From the NCBI GenBank assembly GCA_009760855.2, contig WPIO01000049.1:2070001-2134000 (forward strand): 64,000 nucleotides of DNA, given 5' to 3'. Source of the DNA: Cristatella mucedo. Lineage: Eukaryota > Bryozoa > Phylactolaemata > Cristatellidae. Shown one piece after another: positions 60,813-64,000 of this stretch. Position numbers and translations under genes: made by a program. The notes under the pieces were generated by a model that saw only the letters and a program-made list of their open reading frames with translations, made no database searches and was not told the DNA's origin. Within the stretch, counting starts at the first letter, position 1. Every line of letters starts with the position of its first letter.

Positions 60813-61551
60813 AACTACTGAGATGGCGAATTGCTGCTCCGACAGCGGGCAAGCTGGCATTGGGATATACGACCGTACCGCGCTAATGGCGGTGCCTACT
60901 CCACACAGGATACGTACGACTGACAGGGCGGGCATATCCGGGCTTTTGGGGTCGGCTTAAGCACTTTTAGCCGGTATCCGCTGCAAGACCGCAGCGGAGG
61001 AGGTGCTAGCTATGAAACGGCGGCGACGAACGGAGCCACCTCGACATGTCCAAACGCGTGGACACCTGAGGATGGAGAAAATCTTTGAGTGGCTATTGCC
61101 GCGCCGCAGTCTTTCGCGAACGGGCCCTGCACGGCTGGGCTCCGCCACCACGCGCCGCGCACGGCGACCGGTCGCGCGCGCACGAGCGCGGGTCAATGTT
61201 ACACATCTACCACCGACGGCCGCGCGCGCGCGCGACGGAGGGCGAAAGCCCGGATTGCGAGCGCTTGCCGCCGCCCCTGCCGCCGCAGCGCGGCCGCCCC
61301 TGCCTCCTGGTCGCGATGCCCCTTAGTGGCCGCCACCGCCGCACCGCCGATGGCCGCCGTTGCATGGAACCGGTTCGCGGTCTCTCGTGGCTCTTTTGAG
61401 GTCCGCTTTCACGTCGAACTCCGTCGTGCCGTCAGCTTAACGCCAAATCACCCTCCGGCAGCCGCGACGATTTCTAGACGCGAGCTCGCCACTTCTAAAC
61501 AACGTTGCCCGGCTTTGCCCTGGGCGGCAAGAGGTGGCTCTCTCTTTGGTG

Positions 61552-61552
<1 letters not shown>
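60813..61552. other. GC-rich unassigned region
   Basis: CpG-rich at 61120-61360 with GCGCGCGCGC alternation near 61222-61233. All plus frames are open for about 100 codons, as expected in GC-rich DNA. Confidence 0.35.

Positions 61553-61628
<76 letters not shown>
61553..61628. repeat. (CT)n microsatellite
   Basis: About 76 bp of pure CT. Confidence 0.98.
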
Positions 61629-61631
<3 letters not shown>

Positions 61632-61811
61632 GAGGCTGTTGGTGCATTTCTTGCGGAAGGCACGACGAGACCTGCCAGCGGTCGTCATGTTTGACGCGCC
61701 AGCCAACGCGTTTCGCATTAATGTCGTGCGTAATGGCTGCGCAGCTACACGGACGCGAGCCGTCGCTGCACCGGGAGAAAAGCGGCGAGAAGATGTGCAA
61801 GCGGTGGCCGC

Positions 61812-61843
<32 letters not shown>

Positions 61844-61867
61844 GAGACAGAGAGACAGACAGACAGA

Positions 61868-61953
<86 letters not shown>

Positions 61954-61970
61954 CAGAGAGACAGAGAGAC

Positions 61971-62002
<32 letters not shown>

Positions 62003-62120
62003 GGGGAGGAAGAGATAGGGAGGGAGAGAGAACCAGAGAGAGAGAGAGGGAGAGACACACAGAGAGACACAGAGAGAGACACGGAGAGACAGAGAGAGAC
62101 AGAGAGACAGAGAGATTGCG
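61812..62120. repeat. (GA)n/(GACA)n composite array
   Basis: Blocks of GA separated by AGACAGACAG or AGAGACAGAG units. GGGGGAGG and CACACAG variants lie in the 3' half. Confidence 0.96.
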
Positions 62121-62441
62121 ACGCACCGCAACACGCTGCGACGTGCCGCTCGAGATGAGGAAGCGGCATTCAATCGAGTGGCAGCTTTCTGGTCGCGATC
62201 GGACAGAGTTCAACTGTAGGCGATCACGAATGCCGCTACAAAAAATGAAGGGCGTCCGACGCGACGACAGCGTTCCGCGGTCACGTGACGACGACGTCGG
62301 TCGCGATCGCTCGTGATGACCGCAGTCTAAAAGCAGCTATCAATCAATGTGCGCCTCCCTGACTCTATTCCACCAGATTGAGTTTTCCTCTGCGCTCTCG
62401 CGCGTTCTAAGGTTTCGCGCGTCGTAACCAGTTTAATTTAT

Positions 62442-62548
62442 TCCTCTCCAGCGTTCTTGCAAGGAGTGGAAAGAGTTCTCTGGAGGCGCACCGTAAACAA
62501 TTGTATTGCTACTATTGCTCTTGATTACTTTTATTACTAAAAGTGTCG
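62442..62548 (+). mobile_element. L2/SINE-A tail fragment
   Basis: TTGCAAGGAGTGGAAAGAGT and TCTCTGGAGGCGCACC are a compressed terminal module followed by an ATT/ACT-rich tail. The head is not recognisable. Confidence 0.45.
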
Positions 62549-62627
62549 TTATTACTACTGCTATTATGCGGCCCTCAGTCGGAGGGTAAAGGGTAGATTC
62601 TGCTGAGCAGAGTACTAGCCCGCTAGT

Positions 62628-62777
62628 CTAGAATGAATAATACTAATAATACTAATAATAATAATGCACTTGATAAAGCGCCCTCAGAGAACTCAATCTC
62701 TTTCTAGGCGCTTTACATTTGGTGCGAAGGGAAATGCAATTGAATGGCGAGTAATATCATGCTTGATAAACAAACAC
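62628..62777 (-). mobile_element. L2-like LINE 3' end
   Basis: ATT/ATAC tail at 62633-62665, module (reverse form AAAGCGCCCTCAGAGAACTC) and 3' untranslated part to GCTTGATAAACAAAC. Close to the intact copy. Confidence 0.9.
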
Positions 62778-63189
62778 CCCAAGGATTGGCCAATGCTAGC
62801 TGTCGGTCCCCGGGGGCGGGGTGGGTGAAGGTTGGTGCAATCGACTAGAAGTCGAGCAGGCCTAAGGAAGAGACTCGTTACTAGGCAACCATTATTGATG
62901 CCCACCGCAATCCCTCTCAGCTACTGAAATTTACGCCCGAGTGGAATGCTCCAGAGAGCTAACGACGGGGAGAAGCGGACGCGACTGCAGTTTGGCAATC
63001 GCGCCGTAAACCTCAGAATTTCAGCTTCGACCGTTTCAGAATAAATTAGACGAGCGACACGAGCTTCACGCTCGCTCGCGTCGCTTGGCTGTCGAGGGCT
63101 CGAGCTTCGCCGCAATCGAAAGCGAGGCGCCGCAATCGAAAGCGAGGCATCGAACGGCCGGGTCTTCGTCAAGGCGATAGCGAGCTCCC
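62778..63189. other. unassigned stretch
   Basis: Nothing recognised apart from the short tandem repeat listed next. Confidence 0.35.
63109..63148 (+). repeat. 20-bp tandem duplication
   Basis: GCCGCAATCGAAAGCGAGGC occurs twice head to tail with no mismatch. Confidence 0.9.
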
Positions 63190-63330
63190 TCTTCGCGATC
63201 CGGTCGAGGGTTCGAGTCCTGAAGTGGTCGATCCTTTATTGATCAGTGCAAGCGGTGATGACATCCGTAAAGGCTCTTACGCCGCCATATATAATGCGGC
63301 TGTTGAATCAGCATTGAGCTCTTTTTTTAG
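63190..63330 (+). mobile_element. SINE-B
   Basis: The only plus-strand SINE-B: B-box GAGGGTTCGAGTCCTG, then GGTCGATCCTTTATTGATCA, GTAAAGGCTCTTACGCC and TGCGGCTGTTGAATCAGC. The 5' half of the head is poorly kept. Confidence 0.65.
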
Positions 63331-63474
63331 TGCCGTACTAGCTCGAACAAAATTCGTGGGGGTCGGCGAACTTCCGGCGCTCATTTTTCCGCTCACTATG
63401 GTCGCAGCTCCGTCGTGTGGAGGAGCAGTCGTAAACTAAGGGTTTCATTCATCCTCAGAGGTAGCGCAAAATAA

Positions 63475-63742
63475 TATACAGTTAATTCATTAGTATAGCG
63501 CCCTAAGAGAACTTAATCTCTGTCCAGGCACTTTACATATGCCGAAGGGTAATAATAATAATAATAATATATTCGACTTTCGCCCTCTGAGAACTTAATC
63601 TATTTCTGAACACTCTAGATTTGCTGCAAAGAAAGCATGATCAATGTGTAGTAGTAGCATGCTCAATGACGACAAGCAAAACAAGGTTTCGAGCCCGCAA
63701 CCTCTGCCGTTAAATGTGAGCACTTGTAAGACTGGGTTGCAC
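63475..63742 (-). mobile_element. SINE-A split by an L2 insertion
   Basis: The tail half lies at 63475-63549 (reverse form AGCGCCCTAAGAGAACTTAA, CACTTTACATATGCC). The head half with the B-box lies at 63684-63742 (reverse form TTTCGAGCCCGCAACCTCTG). Joined across the gap they match other SINE-A copies. The intervening DNA is an L2 3' end. Confidence 0.75.
63550..63683 (-). mobile_element. L2-like LINE 3' end nested in SINE-A
   Basis: ATT tail at 63550-63570, module (reverse form CGCCCTCTGAGAACTTAATC), TTTGCTGCAAAGAAAGCATG and part of the 3' untranslated segment. The flanking AAGG sequences (about 63545-63548 and 63680-63683) may be a short target duplication. Confidence 0.75.
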
Positions 63743-63749
63743 GGCAAGT

Positions 63750-64000
63750 CTTGCTTCCTACCTGCTTCTTACCTACTTCTACCAGCTTCCTACCTACCTC
63801 TATCCTACTTCATATCTGTTTCGTACCTACTCCCTACCTGCTTCTTGCCAGCCCTACGTGCTTCATATCTACTTCCGTCGTACTTCCTACCTGTTTTATA
63901 TCCACTTCCTACCTGCCTCCCACCTGCTTCCTACCTACTTCTATCATACTTCTATCTTACTTCCTACTTGCTTCCTACCTGCTTCCTAGCTAATTCCTAC
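63750..64000 (+). repeat. 11-bp minisatellite GCTTCCTACCT, open-ended
   Basis: At least 22 successive 11-bp units, mostly ACTTCCTACCT or GCTTCCTACCT with scattered changes and a few 9-10-bp units. The array reaches the last base of the window. Confidence 0.92.

Overview
The window looks like nuclear DNA from an animal, and it is dominated by repeats. It has no bacterial-style gene arrangement. Three kinds of sequence make it up: CR1/L2-type non-LTR retrotransposons in all stages of decay, tRNA-derived SINEs, and very many long microsatellites, which are (GA)n/(CT)n, (TA)n, (GT)n, (CAG)n and (CCG)n arrays plus short minisatellites. One copy of the SPIN family of hAT-Buster DNA transposons and the helicase end of a Helitron are also present. 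I cannot fix the species. Mixed GC content, CpG-rich islands, an L2-like LINE, SPIN and Helitrons fit several invertebrates and basal chordates. No rRNA, genuine tRNA gene, CRISPR array or prokaryotic feature was seen.

Layout. 0-9.5 kb: purine tracts, two L2 remnants, minisatellites of 10, 14 and 49 bp, a (TA)n array, SINE-B copies and the minus-strand Helitron helicase remnant (8.9-9.5 kb). 10-16 kb: a 950-bp polypyrimidine tract, two decayed L2 copies and a cysteine-rich open stretch. 17-20 kb: a frameshifted coding-like block and a minus-strand L2. 20.3-25.2 kb: a GACA-type array, a 540-bp (CCG)n array inside a CpG-rich region, then a SINE, an L2 and another GC-rich segment. 27-33 kb: densely packed TE remnants (a second LINE lineage, L2 copies, SINE-A and SINE-B). 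34-42 kb: GC-rich unassigned sequence, microsatellites and minus-strand L2 ends. 42.7 kb: the SPIN element. 44.8-46.8 kb: the best-preserved L2, with an uninterrupted reverse transcriptase (RT) reading frame. 48-56 kb: a belt rich in CTG/CAG triplets and long GA/CT/GT arrays. 58-64 kb: L2 3' ends, SINEs, a nested SINE/L2 insertion and an 11-bp minisatellite that runs off the end.

How the parts fit together. The L2 elements end in a conserved module (about GTAAAGCGCC...TTCTCT...GGCGC) followed by (ATT)n. SINE-A carries a tRNA-like head joined to a near copy of the same module, so SINE-A was probably mobilised by the L2 reverse transcriptase. Most L2 copies are cut at the 5' end, as expected from incomplete target-primed reverse transcription. 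SINE-B has a different body and may depend on another LINE.

Host genes. I could not identify a known host gene with confidence. A few open stretches with protein-like composition are listed as candidates only: a Cys-rich one at 13.5 kb, an acidic frameshifted one at 17.3-17.8 kb, a signal-peptide-like one at 35.5 kb and a Lys/Cys-rich one at 52.2 kb. Many other open frames here are as long as chance allows, or are simple repeats read through.
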